A model generated the notes under the pieces. It did no database searches and was not told where the DNA came from. It worked only from the letters and a program-made list of their open reading frames with translations. A stretch of DNA of 32,182 bases, from contig NZ_QASO01000024.1 of NCBI RefSeq assembly GCF_003052605.1, positions 1 through 32,182 of the forward strand, given 5' to 3'. Below are positions 15,860 through 26,559 of this stretch, one piece after another. Made by a program: the position numbers and the translations under genes. The DNA is from Ectopseudomonas oleovorans. Its GTDB lineage: Bacteria > Pseudomonadota > Gammaproteobacteria > Pseudomonadales > Pseudomonadaceae. The number at the start of each line of letters is the position of its first letter. Within the stretch, counting starts at the first letter, position 1.

Positions 15860-17848
15860 ATGCCCGCATTCAACAAGATCCTGATCGCCAACCGCGGCGA
15901 GATCGCCTGCCGGGTAATGCGCACCGCCATCGAACTCGGCTACCGCACCGTGGCGGTGTACTCCGAGGCTGATAGCGATGCCCGCCATGTACAGATCGCC
16001 GACGAAGCCGTATGCATCGGCCCGGCGCAGGTCAACCAGTCCTACCTGGTGATCGACAACATCATCGCGGCAGCGCAGAAAACCGGCGCCGATGCGATCC
16101 ACCCCGGCTACGGCTTCCTCTCCGAGAACGCCGACTTCGCCCGCACCTGTGAGGCCGCCGGCATCGTCTTCATCGGCCCGACCGTGGAAGCCATCCACCT
16201 GATGGGCAGCAAGCGCCTGTCCAAGGTCGCCATGTGTGACGCCGGCGTGCCCTGCATTCCCGGCTACGAAGGCGCGGCCCAGGACGACGAGACTCTGGTG
16301 CGTGAAGCCCAGCGCATCGGCTATCCGCTGATGATCAAGGCCAGCGCCGGTGGCGGCGGTCGCGGCATGCGTCTGGTACATGAATCCGCCGAACTGCTGG
16401 GGCAGATCCGTACCGCTCGCTCGGAGGCGCAGAACGCCTTCGGCTCCGGCGAGTTTATCCTCGAACGCGCGGTGATCCGCCCACGCCATGTGGAGATTCA
16501 GGTCTTCGGCGACCAGCATGGCAATATCGTCTACCTTGGCGAGCGCGACTGCTCGGTGCAGCGCCGTCACCAGAAGGTGGTCGAGGAAGCGCCCTGCCCG
16601 GTGATGACGCCGGAGCTGCGCAAGGCCATGGGTGAAGCGGCGGTCAAGGCTGCAGCCTCGGTGAACTACGTCGGCGCCGGCACCGTGGAATTCCTCCTCG
16701 ATACCTCTGGCGAATTCTTCTTTCTGGAAATGAATACTCGCCTGCAGGTCGAACACCCGGTCACCGAGCTGATCACCGGGCAGGATCTGGTGGCCTGGCA
16801 GATTCGCGTCGCCGAAGGCCAGCCCCTGCCGCTGCAGCAGGACGACATCCGCCTCACCGGCCACGCCATGGAAGTACGCCTGTACGCCGAGGACTCGGCC
16901 GCCGGCTTCCTGCCGCAAACCGGCCAGGTGCTGCGCTGGGAGCCCGAGCTGCTGGCCGGCGTACGCATCGACCACGGCCTGGTCGAGGGCCAGGTTGTCA
17001 CCCCCTTCTACGACCCGATGCTGGCCAAGGTCATCACCTACGGCGAAACCCGCGACGAAGCCCGGCGCAAGCTGGTGCGCGCGGTCGAGCAGTGCGTGCT
17101 GCTGGGCGTCAACGGTAACCAGCGCTTCCTCGCCAATCTGCTCAAGCATCCGGAGTTCGCGGCCGGCAACGCCACCACGGCGTTCATCGCCGAGCATTTC
17201 GCGGATGACCCCAGCCTGCACCCACACACCGCCAGCCTGGCCGAACTGGCCATGGCCGCCGCCCTGCTCTACCAGATCTCGGCCGACGCCCGTGCACACC
17301 AGCCCGGCCTGTCCGGCTGGCGCAGCGCCGGCAGCGCGCCCTGGCGTTTCGTCCTCAAGCAGGGCGAACACAAGCACGCCGTGGAGCTGGACGTACTGGC
17401 AAGCGGCGCCCAAGCGCACCTTTGCGTGCGCCGGGGTGAAGAACAGCTGTCCCTGCGCCTGCTGGCCAGCGACGGTCGCTGGCTGACCCTGGAACTCGAC
17501 GGCGTGCGCCGCCGCCAGGCCTACCACATCGAAGGCGAACGCCTGTGGCTGTATGGTGAGCATGGCAACCTGGAATTAATGGATGTCACCCACGAGCCGG
17601 CCGGCGGGCAGAACGCCGCCAGCAGCGGCGCGGTGAAGGCACCGATGGATGGAGCCATCGTAGACGTGCTGATCGCCGAGGGCGCCAGCGTGAGCAAGGG
17701 ACAACTACTGGTGGTGCTGGAAGCGATGAAGATGGAGCACCCGCTCAAGGCTGGCGTCGACGGCATCGTTCGCCGCGTCGGCGTAAGCCAGGGCGATCAG
17801 GTGAAGAATCGCCAGTTGCTGGTGGAAATCGAAGCCGCCGAGGTTTGA
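15860..17848 (+). CDS. atuF: Geranyl-CoA carboxylase, biotin-carrying (alpha) subunit
   Basis: AtuF carboxylates its own biotin with ATP and bicarbonate and hands the carboxyl group to AtuC. The 662-residue protein has a biotin carboxylase N domain (FNKILIANRGEIACRVMRTA, 4-23), an ATP-grasp domain with the glycine loop KASAGGGGRGM (160-170), RDCSVQRRHQK (about 233-243) and EMNTRLQVEHP (about 290-300), and a C-terminal biotin-carrier domain. The biotinylated lysine is K624 in LEAMKMEHPL. The start ATG follows AGGAG (15848-15852); an in-frame ATG 11 codons upstream lies in the REP. The gene looks complete. Together with atuC it marks the operon as a terpene route. Confidence 0.93.
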   Translation: MPAFNKILIANRGEIACRVMRTAIELGYRTVAVYSEADSDARHVQIADEAVCIGPAQVNQSYLVIDNIIAAAQKTGADAIHPGYGFLSENADFARTCEAAGIVFIGPTVEAIHLMGSKRLSKVAMCDAGVPCIPGYEGAAQDDETLVREAQRIGYPLMIKASAGGGGRGMRLVHESAELLGQIRTARSEAQNAFGSGEFILERAVIRPRHVEIQVFGDQHGNIVYLGERDCSVQRRHQKVVEEAPCPVMTPELRKAMGEAAVKAAASVNYVGAGTVEFLLDTSGEFFFLEMNTRLQVEHPVTELITGQDLVAWQIRVAEGQPLPLQQDDIRLTGHAMEVRLYAEDSAAGFLPQTGQVLRWEPELLAGVRIDHGLVEGQVVTPFYDPMLAKVITYGETRDEARRKLVRAVEQCVLLGVNGNQRFLANLLKHPEFAAGNATTAFIAEHFADDPSLHPHTASLAELAMAAALLYQISADARAHQPGLSGWRSAGSAPWRFVLKQGEHKHAVELDVLASGAQAHLCVRRGEEQLSLRLLASDGRWLTLELDGVRRRQAYHIEGERLWLYGEHGNLELMDVTHEPAGGQNAASSGAVKAPMDGAIVDVLIAEGASVSKGQLLVVLEAMKMEHPLKAGVDGIVRRVGVSQGDQVKNRQLLVEIEAAEV

Positions 17849-17858
17849 CCACATCACC

Positions 17859-17927
17859 GTGGGAGGGGCTTTAGCCGCGAGCGTTGTTCATCGCGGCTAA
17901 AGCGGATCGCCGCCCGGCCCTTCCCAC
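17859..17927. repeat. Long palindrome after atuF
   Basis: Perfect 12-base arms CTTTAGCCGCGA (17869-17880) and TCGCGGCTAAAG (17891-17902) surround a 10-base loop, with outer partial arms GTGGGAGGGG and CCCTTCCCAC. It is a REP variant between atuF and atuG with no T run, so mRNA stabilisation is more likely than termination. Confidence 0.8.
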
Positions 17928-17957
17928 AGCCCCATGACAACAAGAAGGAGCACGCCC

Positions 17958-18782
17958 ATGTCACTTTCCGCCAAGACCCTGTTCATCACCGGCGCCAGTC
18001 GTGGCATCGGCCGCGAAATCGCCCTCAAGGCCGCCGCCGATGGCGCCAACATCGTCATCGCGGCCAAGAGCGCCGAGCCGCACCCGAAACTCGAAGGCAC
18101 CATCTTCAGCGTCGCCGCCGAGGTAGAAGCCGCCGGCGGCAAGGCGCTGGCCCTGCAGCTGGACGTGCGCGACGAGCAGGCCGTAGCCGCCGCCATGGCC
18201 CAGGCCGCCGAGCATTTCGGCGGCATCGATGCCCTGGTCAACAACGCCGGCGCGATCAAGCTGGTAGGCGTGGAAAAACTCGAACCCAAGCGCTTCGACC
18301 TGATGTACCAGATCAACACCCGCGCGGTGATGGTCTGCAGCCAAGCGGCCTTGCCGTACCTGAAACAGAGCGCCAGCGGCCACATCCTCAACCTCTCCCC
18401 ACCGCTCAACCTCGACGCCAAGTGGTTCGCCCAGCACGGCCCCTACACCGTCACCAAGTACGGCATGAGCATGCTCACCCTGGGCATGAGTGAGGAATTC
18501 AAGAAGTACGGCATCAGCGTCAACTCGCTGTGGCCGAAGACCATGATCGCCACCGCCGCCATCGAGTTCGAGCTAGGCAGCCGCGACGCCTTCAAGCGCG
18601 CGCGCACCCCGGCGATCATGGCCGATGCGGCGCATGCGATCCTGAGTAGCGAAGGCCGCAGCATCAGCGGGCGCCTGCTGATCGACGAGGACATCCTGCG
18701 CGAACAGGGCGTCAGCGATTTCGAGCAGTACCGTTTCGATCCCGCTGGCGGCAGCCTGGTACCCGACCTGTTCGTTGATTGA
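17958..18782 (+). CDS. atuG: Short-chain dehydrogenase AtuG (HSDL2-like)
   Basis: A 274-residue SDR with the cofactor motif TGASRGIG (11-18) and NNAG. The active-site YTVTK and the surroundings NLSPPLNLDAKWFAQHGPYT resemble the HSDL2 family rather than the classical alcohol dehydrogenases. Together with its place at the end of atuA-G this names it AtuG. Its reaction in terpene breakdown is not established. AAGGAG (17945-17950) lies seven bases before the ATG. In P. aeruginosa atuH follows; here the next gene is a hydrolase on the opposite strand, so the operon ends here. Confidence 0.9.
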   Translation: MSLSAKTLFITGASRGIGREIALKAAADGANIVIAAKSAEPHPKLEGTIFSVAAEVEAAGGKALALQLDVRDEQAVAAAMAQAAEHFGGIDALVNNAGAIKLVGVEKLEPKRFDLMYQINTRAVMVCSQAALPYLKQSASGHILNLSPPLNLDAKWFAQHGPYTVTKYGMSMLTLGMSEEFKKYGISVNSLWPKTMIATAAIEFELGSRDAFKRARTPAIMADAAHAILSSEGRSISGRLLIDEDILREQGVSDFEQYRFDPAGGSLVPDLFVD

Positions 18783-18797
18783 AGCCTGGGATGCGTT

Positions 18798-18839
18798 GGC
18801 TTCGTAGCCCGGGCTTCGTAGCCCAATGAAATCCGGATC
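18798..18839. repeat. Partial REP sequences after atuG
   Basis: A 13-base direct repeat GGCTTCGTAGCCC (18798-18810 and 18812-18824) runs into GTAGCCCAATGAAATCCGG, one arm of the REP family seen at 15781. It lies between the convergent ends of atuG and the hydrolase gene. Confidence 0.6.
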
Positions 18840-18874
18840 AAGAGAAGCTGCGGGCAAGCGTACGAAGCTCTTCC

Positions 18875-19549
18875 TCAGCCCGCACCAAGATAAGCCGTGA
18901 TCGCCCCGACAGCCGTCTGGAGATGCTGCTGATGGCTGAAGCCGGATGCCTTCAATGGCTTTAAGTCATGATCGGCAGCCTGCAGCCAGTGCAACTCGAT
19001 GGCCGCTGACAGCTCGTAACCCGCGACGGTTTCCTTATTGCCCAATGTATCGCGCTCCCCCTGGATGATCAGCGTCGGCGTACGCAGCTCGGCGAGATGG
19101 GCCACTCGCGGTTTTTCCGGCTTGCCGGCGGCATAGAAGGGATAGCCCAGACAAATCAGCGCTGAGGCGCCGAACTCGTCAGCCAGCAGACTGGCCATAC
19201 GCCCGCCCATGGATTTCCCGCCGACGGACAGCGGCCCTGAGACTCGTTGGCGCACCTGCGCATGCACTTCGCGCCATTGCTGCAGTAGTTGCGCCTGCGG
19301 ATTGGGCGGGCGCTTGCGCCCATCCACCCGTCGCTGCGCCATATAGGCGAACTCGAAGCGCACCACACGCACGCCGCGTGCCGCCAAACCCTGAGCCATG
19401 GTCTGCATGAACGGACTGTCCATCGGCGCGCCGGCCCCGTGCGCGAGGATCAGCGTGCTCGATGCCGCCTGCGGCGGTTCGTCCCACAGCCAGGGTAGTC
19501 CCTGCTCACATTGACCGGCGTCAATAAACCCAGATGGCCCTTTGCTCAT
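18875..19549 (-). CDS. Small alpha/beta hydrolase (TEX30/KANL3-like)
   Basis: A 224-residue cytoplasmic alpha/beta hydrolase. The oxyanion region is [14 protein letters not shown] (35-48), the nucleophile is S113 in GGKSMGG, the acid is probably D167 in IQGERDTLG and the histidine H194 in AADHDLKP. The family is annotated only as hydrolase; no substrate is known. GAGG lies six bases before the ATG. The first codons overlap an ANR-type site that belongs to the divergent cco promoter, so the two genes share control DNA. It is convergent with atuG and probably unrelated to terpene use. Confidence 0.85.
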   Translation of the reverse strand: MSKGPSGFIDAGQCEQGLPWLWDEPPQAASSTLILAHGAGAPMDSPFMQTMAQGLAARGVRVVRFEFAYMAQRRVDGRKRPPNPQAQLLQQWREVHAQVRQRVSGPLSVGGKSMGGRMASLLADEFGASALICLGYPFYAAGKPEKPRVAHLAELRTPTLIIQGERDTLGNKETVAGYELSAAIELHWLQAADHDLKPLKASGFSHQQHLQTAVGAITAYLGAG

Positions 19550-19559
19550 ACTTGCCTCG
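19511..19559 (+). promoter_or_regulatory. ANR/FNR box and promoter of the first ccoNOQP operon
   Basis: TTGACCGGCGTCAA (19511-19524) is a perfect match to the FNR-class pattern TTGAY-N4-RTCAA. A -10-like CATACT lies at 19547-19552, which predicts a start near 19559 and puts the box centre at -41.5, the activating position for FNR/ANR. The box is inside codons 9-13 of the divergent hydrolase gene. No experiment is implied. Confidence 0.75.
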
Positions 19560-19650
19560 CGTCGATATCCGTGGTGTCCGTGGCTTGCTCATGCCTGCGT
19601 CCACCACAGTTATCGGCCGCTCTGCCATAACCGTGGATGGAAGCCCAGAC

Positions 19651-21090
19651 ATGAACACAACAACCCGCTGCGCCTATAACTACAGGGTGGTTCGCCAGTT
19701 CGCCATTATGACGGTGGTTTGGGGCATCGTCGGCATGGGACTCGGCGTATTCATCGCTGCCCAGCTGGCCTGGCCCGAACTTAACTTCAACCTGCCGTGG
19801 ATCAGCTTCGGCCGTCTGCGCCCGCTGCATACCAATGCGGTGATCTTCGCTTTCGGTGGCTGTGCCCTGTTCGCTACCAGTTACTACGCGGTGCAACGCA
19901 CCAGTCAGACCACGCTGTTCGCTCCGAAGCTGGCGGCCTTCACCTTCTGGGGTTGGCAACTGGTGATCGTTCTCGCAGCCATCAGCCTGCCGCTGGGCTG
20001 GACCAGCTCCAAGGAATACGCCGAGCTTGAGTGGCCAATCGATATCCTCCTGGGCATCGTCTGGATTACCTATGCCGTGGTGTTCTTCGGCACAGTCGCC
20101 AAGCGCAAGACCAAGCACATCTATGTGGGCAACTGGTTCTTCGGTGCGTTCATCCTCACCGTGGCCATCCTGCATGTGGTCAATAACCTGGAAATTCCGG
20201 TCACCCTGACCAAGTCCTACTCGCTGTATGCCGGCGCCACCGATGCGATGATCCAATGGTGGTACGGCCACAACGCCGTGGGCTTCTTCCTCACCGCCGG
20301 GTTCCTGGGCATGATGTATTACTTCGTGCCCAAGCAGGCCGGTCGCCCGGTCTACTCCTACCGCCTGTCCATCGTCCACTTCTGGGCGCTGATCGCGGTG
20401 TACATCTGGGCCGGCCCGCACCACCTGCACTACACCGCGCTGCCGGACTGGGCACAGAGCCTGGGCATGGTGATGTCGCTGATCCTCCTGGCGCCCAGCT
20501 GGGGCGGCATGATCAACGGCATGATGACCCTCTCCGGTGCCTGGCACAAACTGCGCACCGACCCGATCCTGCGCTTCCTGGTGGTGTCGCTGGCGTTCTA
20601 CGGCATGTCGACCTTCGAAGGCCCGATGATGGCGATCAAGACCGTCAACGCCCTGTCCCACTATACCGACTGGACCATCGGCCACGTACATGCCGGCGCC
20701 CTCGGCTGGGTCGCCATGGTGTCGATCGGCTCGCTGTATCACCTGATTCCCAAGGTGTTCGGCCGCGAGCAGATGCACAGCCTGGGCCTGATCAACAGTC
20801 ACTTCTGGCTGGCCACCATTGGCACCGTGCTGTACATCGCCTCGATGTGGGTCAACGGCATCACTCAGGGCCTGATGTGGCGCGCAGTCAACGAAGACGG
20901 CACCCTCACCTACTCCTTCGTCGAGTCGCTGGAAGCCAGCCATGTCGGATTCGTGGTACGGGTGATCGGTGGTGCGATCTTCTTCGCCGGCATGCTGCTG
21001 ATGGCCTGGAACGTCTGGCTGACCGTACGTAGCGCGAAATCCACCGAGATGGAAGCCGCTGCGCAGTTCTCGGTAGAAGGAGCCCACTGA
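19651..21090 (+). CDS. ccoN: cbb3 oxidase catalytic subunit CcoN, first operon
   Basis: CcoN is the heme-copper subunit that reduces oxygen to water at high affinity in the inner membrane. The 479-residue protein has about twelve helices and all ligands: H60 and H347 for low-spin heme b, H345 for heme b3, H207, H257 and H258 for CuB, Y251 for the His-Tyr crosslink, and E323. The in-frame extension to 19534 does not look like CcoN and crosses the promoter, so [10 protein letters not shown] is the start. Its stop overlaps the ccoO start (TGATG). The upstream ANR box and its first position match the ANR-controlled cco-2 operon of P. aeruginosa. A second CcoN at 23155 is highly similar. Confidence 0.95.
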   Translation: MNTTTRCAYNYRVVRQFAIMTVVWGIVGMGLGVFIAAQLAWPELNFNLPWISFGRLRPLHTNAVIFAFGGCALFATSYYAVQRTSQTTLFAPKLAAFTFWGWQLVIVLAAISLPLGWTSSKEYAELEWPIDILLGIVWITYAVVFFGTVAKRKTKHIYVGNWFFGAFILTVAILHVVNNLEIPVTLTKSYSLYAGATDAMIQWWYGHNAVGFFLTAGFLGMMYYFVPKQAGRPVYSYRLSIVHFWALIAVYIWAGPHHLHYTALPDWAQSLGMVMSLILLAPSWGGMINGMMTLSGAWHKLRTDPILRFLVVSLAFYGMSTFEGPMMAIKTVNALSHYTDWTIGHVHAGALGWVAMVSIGSLYHLIPKVFGREQMHSLGLINSHFWLATIGTVLYIASMWVNGITQGLMWRAVNEDGTLTYSFVESLEASHVGFVVRVIGGAIFFAGMLLMAWNVWLTVRSAKSTEMEAAAQFSVEGAH

Positions 21091-21698
21091 TGAAACACGA
21101 AATTCTCGAGAAGAACATCGGGCTGATGGCCCTGATGATGATCCTGGCGGTCAGCATCGGCGGCCTGACGCAGATCGTCCCGCTGTTCTTCCAGGACGTC
21201 ACCAACGAGCCGGTGGAAGGCATGAAGCCCTACACCGCCCTGCAACTGGAAGGCCGCGACATTTACATCCGCGAGGGCTGCGTCGGCTGCCATTCGCAGA
21301 TGATCCGCCCGTTCCGCGCCGAGACCGAGCGCTACGGTCACTACTCCGTCGCTGGCGAAAGCGTCTGGGATCACCCCTTCCTGTGGGGCTCCAAGCGTAC
21401 CGGCCCGGACCTGGCCCGCGTCGGCGGTCGCTACTCGGACGAGTGGCATCGCGCCCACCTGTACAACCCGCGCAACGTCGTGCCGGAGTCGATCATGCCC
21501 GCCTACCCCTGGCTGGTCGAACAGAGCCTCGATGGCAAGGACACAGCCAAGAAGATGAGCGCCTTGCGCACATTGGGCGTGCCCTACAGCGAAGAAGACA
21601 TCGCCGGCGCCAGCGATGCGGTCAAGGGCAAGAGCGAGATGGATGCTCTGGTCGCCTACCTGCAGGTGCTTGGCACCGCCGTGAAGAACAAGAGGTGA
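21090..21698 (+). CDS. ccoO: cbb3 oxidase monoheme cytochrome c subunit CcoO, first operon
   Basis: CcoO passes electrons from CcoP to CcoN. The 202-residue protein has one N-terminal membrane anchor (about 10-34) and a periplasmic cytochrome c domain with CVGCH (64-68). The methionine ligand is probably in [10 protein letters not shown]. Translation is coupled to ccoN through TGATG. Large parts of the DNA around the heme site are nearly identical to the second copy (24603). Confidence 0.95.
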   Translation: MKHEILEKNIGLMALMMILAVSIGGLTQIVPLFFQDVTNEPVEGMKPYTALQLEGRDIYIREGCVGCHSQMIRPFRAETERYGHYSVAGESVWDHPFLWGSKRTGPDLARVGGRYSDEWHRAHLYNPRNVVPESIMPAYPWLVEQSLDGKDTAKKMSALRTLGVPYSEEDIAGASDAVKGKSEMDALVAYLQVLGTAVKNKR

Positions 21699-21703
21699 GC
21701 GCC

Positions 21704-21883
21704 ATGTTCGAGCTTATCGATATCGGCACCCTGCGCGGCGTAGGCACCGCGCTGGTTCTGATCGCCTTCACCGCCGTTACCCTCTGGGCTTATAGCGGCA
21801 AGCGCCGCGACGCCTTCGCCGAGGCCGCCAACCTGCCCTTCGCCGATGAGTCCAAGCCCGCCGTTTCGAGGACCCAAGCATGA
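21704..21883 (+). CDS. ccoQ: cbb3 oxidase small subunit CcoQ, first operon
   Basis: A 59-residue protein with one membrane helix (about 11-30, [18 protein letters not shown]) and the conserved tail [12 protein letters not shown]. CcoQ stabilises the cbb3 complex in some bacteria. The ATG lies five bases after the ccoO stop. Its TGA overlaps the ccoP ATG (ATGA). The tail motif is shared with the second CcoQ. Confidence 0.9.
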   Translation: MFELIDIGTLRGVGTALVLIAFTAVTLWAYSGKRRDAFAEAANLPFADESKPAVSRTQA

Positions 21884-22806
21884 CCACCTTCTGGAGTTGG
21901 TACATCACCCTGCTGACCGTTGGTTCGCTGGTTGCGCTGTTCTGGCTGATTTTCGCCACCCGCAAGGGCGAAGTTCACAAGAACCCCACCGAGCAGACCA
22001 TGGGCCACTCTTTCGATGGCATCGAGGAGTACGACAACCCGCTGCCCAAGTGGTGGTTCATGTTGTTCGTCGGCACCCTGGTGTTTTCCGTGGCTTACCT
22101 GCTGCTGTATCCGGGCCTGGGTAACTTCAAGGGCCTGCTGCCGGGCTACGAGGATGGCTGGACCCAGGTCAACCAGTGGCAGCGCGAAATGGATCGCGCC
22201 GATGAGCTGTACGGCCCGATTTTCGCCAAATATGCCGCCATGCCCATCGAGGAAGTGGCCAAGGACGAGCGCGCGCTGAAAATGGGCGGTCGCCTGTTCG
22301 CTTCCAACTGCTCGGTGTGCCATGGCTCGGATGCCAAGGGCAGCTACGGCTTCCCCAACCTGACGGACAACAGCTGGCGCTGGGGCGGTGAGCCGGAAAC
22401 CATCAAAGCCTCCATCATGCACGGCCGTATGGGCGTAATGCCGGCACAAGGCCCGATGATCGGCGAAGATGGCGTGCGTAACGTCGCGGCCTACGTGCTC
22501 ACCGAACTGGCTGGTCGTGAGCTGCCCGAGGGCACGGAAGCGGACATCGCCGCTGGCAAGCAGATCTTCTCCACCCTCTGCGCCGCCTGCCATACCCCTG
22601 CCGGCACCGGCATGCCGATGATGGGCGCACCGGATCTGACCCAACCCAGCGCCTTCATCTACGGCAGCAGCTTCGCCCAACTGCAACAGACCATTCGCTA
22701 TGGTCGCAGCGGCAACATGCCGGCTCAGGGTGATTTTCTCGGTAACGACAAGGCTCACCTGCTGGCTGCTTACGTGCTCAAGTTGAGCCAGGGCGAAGAC
22801 AAGTAA
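21880..22806 (+). CDS. ccoP: cbb3 oxidase diheme cytochrome c subunit CcoP, first operon
   Basis: CcoP takes electrons from soluble cytochromes and delivers them to CcoO. The 308-residue protein has two N-terminal membrane helices (about 6-26 and 57-77) and two heme sites, CSVCH (144-148) and CAACH (234-238). Conserved surroundings include [18 protein letters not shown] and the methionine-bearing GVMPAQG and GNMPAQG. It is shorter by 23 residues than the second CcoP, mainly because it lacks an insert after the second helix. A stable hairpin follows 13 bases after its stop. Confidence 0.95.
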   Translation: MTTFWSWYITLLTVGSLVALFWLIFATRKGEVHKNPTEQTMGHSFDGIEEYDNPLPKWWFMLFVGTLVFSVAYLLLYPGLGNFKGLLPGYEDGWTQVNQWQREMDRADELYGPIFAKYAAMPIEEVAKDERALKMGGRLFASNCSVCHGSDAKGSYGFPNLTDNSWRWGGEPETIKASIMHGRMGVMPAQGPMIGEDGVRNVAAYVLTELAGRELPEGTEADIAAGKQIFSTLCAACHTPAGTGMPMMGAPDLTQPSAFIYGSSFAQLQQTIRYGRSGNMPAQGDFLGNDKAHLLAAYVLKLSQGEDK

Positions 22807-22818
22807 TCCACGGCTTTA

Positions 22819-22843
22819 CCGGCGACCGCAGCAAGGTCGCCGG
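22819..22843 (+). terminator. Terminator-like hairpin after the first ccoP
   Basis: CCGGCGACC and GGTCGCCGG form a perfect 9-base stem with a 7-base loop. The tail CTCCCTCCTTAT is pyrimidine-rich but not a clean T run, so termination may be partial. Confidence 0.6.
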
Positions 22844-22861
22844 CTCCCTCCTTATATAAGT

Positions 22862-22880
22862 GTGCGACCCAGTGTCGCAC
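22862..22880. repeat. Second short hairpin in the inter-operon gap
   Basis: GTGCGAC-CCAGT-GTCGCAC, a perfect 7-base stem 18 bases beyond the first hairpin. Its role is unknown. Confidence 0.5.
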
Positions 22881-23127
22881 CTGCCGACCAATAGCCCTGC
22901 AACCCCCTTGATCTGGGCTATGCTGCTTTTCAGTCGCCACCTGCCACAACTCCAAGGCGATCCATTCTTAGCGCTGCGCAAAATGATTGCGCCAAAAGCA
23001 CACAGAGCCGCTCCCCGGGTCGACTCGAACGCCCCGTGAAACGCTCTGAAACCCGGTTCGCGTCGGTATGTTGCGTTGCAATGGCTACCTGCTTTCTCCA
23101 TACTTGCCGCCGATTTTTGCCCCATAA

Positions 23128-24602
<1,475 letters not shown>

Positions 24603-24603
<1 letters not shown>

Positions 24604-25211
24604 TGAAACACGAAATCATCGAGAAGAACATCGGCCTGATGGCGCTGCTGATGGTGATCGCCGTCAGCATCGGCGGCCTGACGCAGATCGTCCCGCTGTT
24701 CTTCCAGGACGTCACCAATGAGCCGGTGGAAGGCCTCAAGCCCTACACCGCGCTGCAACTGGAAGGCCGCGACATCTATATCAAGGAAGGTTGTGTCGGC
24801 TGCCACTCGCAGATGATCCGCCCGTTCCGCGCCGAAACCGAGCGTTACGGTCACTACTCCGTCGCCGGCGAAAGCGTCTGGGATCACCCCTTCCTGTGGG
24901 GCTCCAAGCGTACCGGCCCGGATCTGGCTCGCGTCGGCGGTCGCTACTCGGACGAGTGGCATCGCGCCCACCTGTACAACCCGCGCAACGTCGTGCCGGA
25001 GTCGAAGATGCCTGCCTACCCATGGCTGGTGGAAAACAGGCTCGACGGTCGCGACACCGCGAAGAAGATGGAAGTCATGCGTGGCTTCGGCATCCCCTAC
25101 ACCGACGAAGATATCGCCGGCGCCCGCGATGCCGTGAAAGGCAAGACCGAAATGGACGCGCTGATCGCGTACCTGCAGGTTCTCGGCACTTCCATCAAGA
25201 ACAAACGGTAA
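24603..25211 (+). CDS. ccoO: cbb3 oxidase monoheme cytochrome c subunit CcoO, second operon
   Basis: A 202-residue CcoO with an N-terminal anchor and the heme site CVGCH (64-68). It is the same length as the first copy. Differences cluster in the C-terminal third ([20 protein letters not shown] against [20 protein letters not shown]). The central heme region is nearly identical in DNA, which suggests recombination between the copies. Confidence 0.95.
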
Positions 25212-25217
25212 GACGCT

Positions 25218-25406
25218 ATGGACATCGGGATGATTCGCGGCATCGGCACGGCGGTGGTGTTCATCGCCTTCATCGGCGTGGTGCTCTGGGCTTACAGCAG
25301 CAAGCGCAAATCGAACTTCGACGAAGCTGCCAACCTGCCCTTCGCCGACGATCCCAAGCCCGAGTCCACGCGCGATCAGGACTCTTCCAGGAGCAATAAC
25401 CAATGA
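25218..25406 (+). CDS. ccoQ: cbb3 oxidase small subunit CcoQ, second operon
   Basis: A 62-residue protein with one membrane helix (about 8-27) and the tail [15 protein letters not shown], matching the first CcoQ. It starts six bases after ccoO. Its TGA overlaps the ccoP ATG (ATGA). Confidence 0.92.
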   Translation: MDIGMIRGIGTAVVFIAFIGVVLWAYSSKRKSNFDEAANLPFADDPKPESTRDQDSSRSNNQ

Positions 25407-26398
25407 CCACGTTCTGGAGTTGGTACGTAACCATTCTGTCTCTGGGCACCATCTTCGCCCTGACCTGGCTGATCTTCGGCACCCGCAAGGGCCAGCGCCA
25501 GGAAACCACCGAAGAAACCGTCGGCCACAGCTTCGACGGCATCGAGGAGTATGACAATCCGCTGCCGAAGTGGTGGTTCATGCTGTTCGTCGCCACCATC
25601 GTGTTCGCCCTCGGCTACCTCGCCCTGTATCCGGGCCTGGGTAACTTCAAAGGCTTGTTGCCGGGCTACGACTACGTCGACAGCAAGAAGCAAACGCCTT
25701 TCACTGCTGGCGTGCAGATCGCTGACGGCTCCATGCGCTACTCTGGCTGGACCGGCGTGCACCAGTGGGAGAAGGAAATGGCGCGTGCCGATGAGCAATA
25801 CGGCCCCCTATTCGCCAAGTTCGCTGCCATGCCGATCGAGGAAGTGGCCAAGGACGAGCAGGCCCTGAAAATGGGTAGCCGCCTGTTCGCCTCCAACTGC
25901 TCGGTTTGCCACGGTTCCGATGCCAAGGGCAGCTACGGCTTCCCCAACCTGACCGACAACGAATGGCGCTGGGGTGGCGAGCCGGAAGACATCAAGACCT
26001 CGATCCTCAAGGGCCGTCAGGGCGCGATGCCGGCTCAAGGCCCGGCCATCGGCGAAGACGGTGTACGCAACGTCGCCGCCTACGTGCTCACCGAACTGGC
26101 CGGTCGTGAACTGCCGGAAGGCGTAGAAGCGGATATCGAAGCGGGCCAGAAGGTTTTCGCCGGCACCTGCTTCGCCTGCCACGGTGCAGACGGCAAGGGC
26201 ATGGCCGCCATGGGTGCGCCGAACCTGACTAACCCGGCTGCGTTCATCTACGGCAGCAGCTACGCGCAGCTGCAGCAGACCATTCGTTACGGTCGTCACG
26301 GCAACATGCCAGCCCAAGAAGAGTTCCTCGGCAACGACAAGGTGCACTTGCTGGCAGCCTACGTGTACAGCCTGTCGCACAAGGCCGAAGAGCAGTAA
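25403..26398 (+). CDS. ccoP: cbb3 oxidase diheme cytochrome c subunit CcoP, second operon
   Basis: A 331-residue CcoP with two N-terminal membrane helices and heme sites CSVCH (166-170) and CFACH (256-260). Compared with the first copy it has an insert of about 23 residues (within 90-114, [20 protein letters not shown] and on) right after the second helix, where the chain enters the periplasm. The rest aligns closely, including [25 protein letters not shown] segments. An ANR-like palindrome and then a strong hairpin follow the stop. Confidence 0.95.
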   Translation: MTTFWSWYVTILSLGTIFALTWLIFGTRKGQRQETTEETVGHSFDGIEEYDNPLPKWWFMLFVATIVFALGYLALYPGLGNFKGLLPGYDYVDSKKQTPFTAGVQIADGSMRYSGWTGVHQWEKEMARADEQYGPLFAKFAAMPIEEVAKDEQALKMGSRLFASNCSVCHGSDAKGSYGFPNLTDNEWRWGGEPEDIKTSILKGRQGAMPAQGPAIGEDGVRNVAAYVLTELAGRELPEGVEADIEAGQKVFAGTCFACHGADGKGMAAMGAPNLTNPAAFIYGSSYAQLQQTIRYGRHGNMPAQEEFLGNDKVHLLAAYVYSLSHKAEEQ

Positions 26399-26414
26399 GC
26401 GCAAAGCGGCTCTT

Positions 26415-26428
26415 TTGACAAGGGTCAA
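26415..26428. promoter_or_regulatory. ANR/FNR-like palindrome before ccoG
   Basis: TTGACAAGGGTCAA fits TTGAY-N4-RTCAA exactly. It lies 17 bases after the ccoP stop and 132 before the ccoG start. A -10 at the activating distance is not obvious; the nearest good -10-like sequence is TATAGT at 26486-26491, about 30 bases too far. Function as an ANR site is therefore less sure than for the box at 19511. Confidence 0.55.
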
Positions 26429-26430
26429 TG

Positions 26431-26474
26431 AACGCCCGGGTCGCGACCGCTGGTCGCACCCGGGCGTTGTCTTT
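26431..26474 (+). terminator. Hairpin terminator after the second cco operon
   Basis: AACGCCCGGGT (26431-26441) and ACCCGGGCGTT (26458-26468) form an 11-base stem, with further pairing of GCGACC and GGTCGC inside. GTCTTTC follows, a weak T-rich tail. Confidence 0.7.
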
Positions 26475-26559
26475 CAGGCGTACCATATAGTCATCGTGAA
26501 ATGACCCTGACCGGCACGCATCGGCCCGGGCTGCCAACCAACCGCCGTGGTATGCATCG

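Noticed and set aside
15446..17563. 705-codon open frame on the minus strand opposite atuE and atuF
   Set aside because: It is a GC-rich antisense shadow of two clear genes, with no domain and low-complexity composition.
17859..17927. Rho-independent terminator between atuF and atuG
   Set aside because: The stem is strong but no T run follows, and the sequence matches the REP-type palindromes, so it is listed as a repeat.
19546..21087. 513-codon minus-strand frame opposite the first ccoN
   Set aside because: It is rich in His, Gln and Asp, as antisense of ccoN codons would be. The same shadow appears opposite the second ccoN (23293-24600).
22908..22921. Possible ANR box TTGATCTGGGCTAT before the second ccoN
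   Set aside because: Only the left half matches; the right half agrees with ATCAA at one of five positions.
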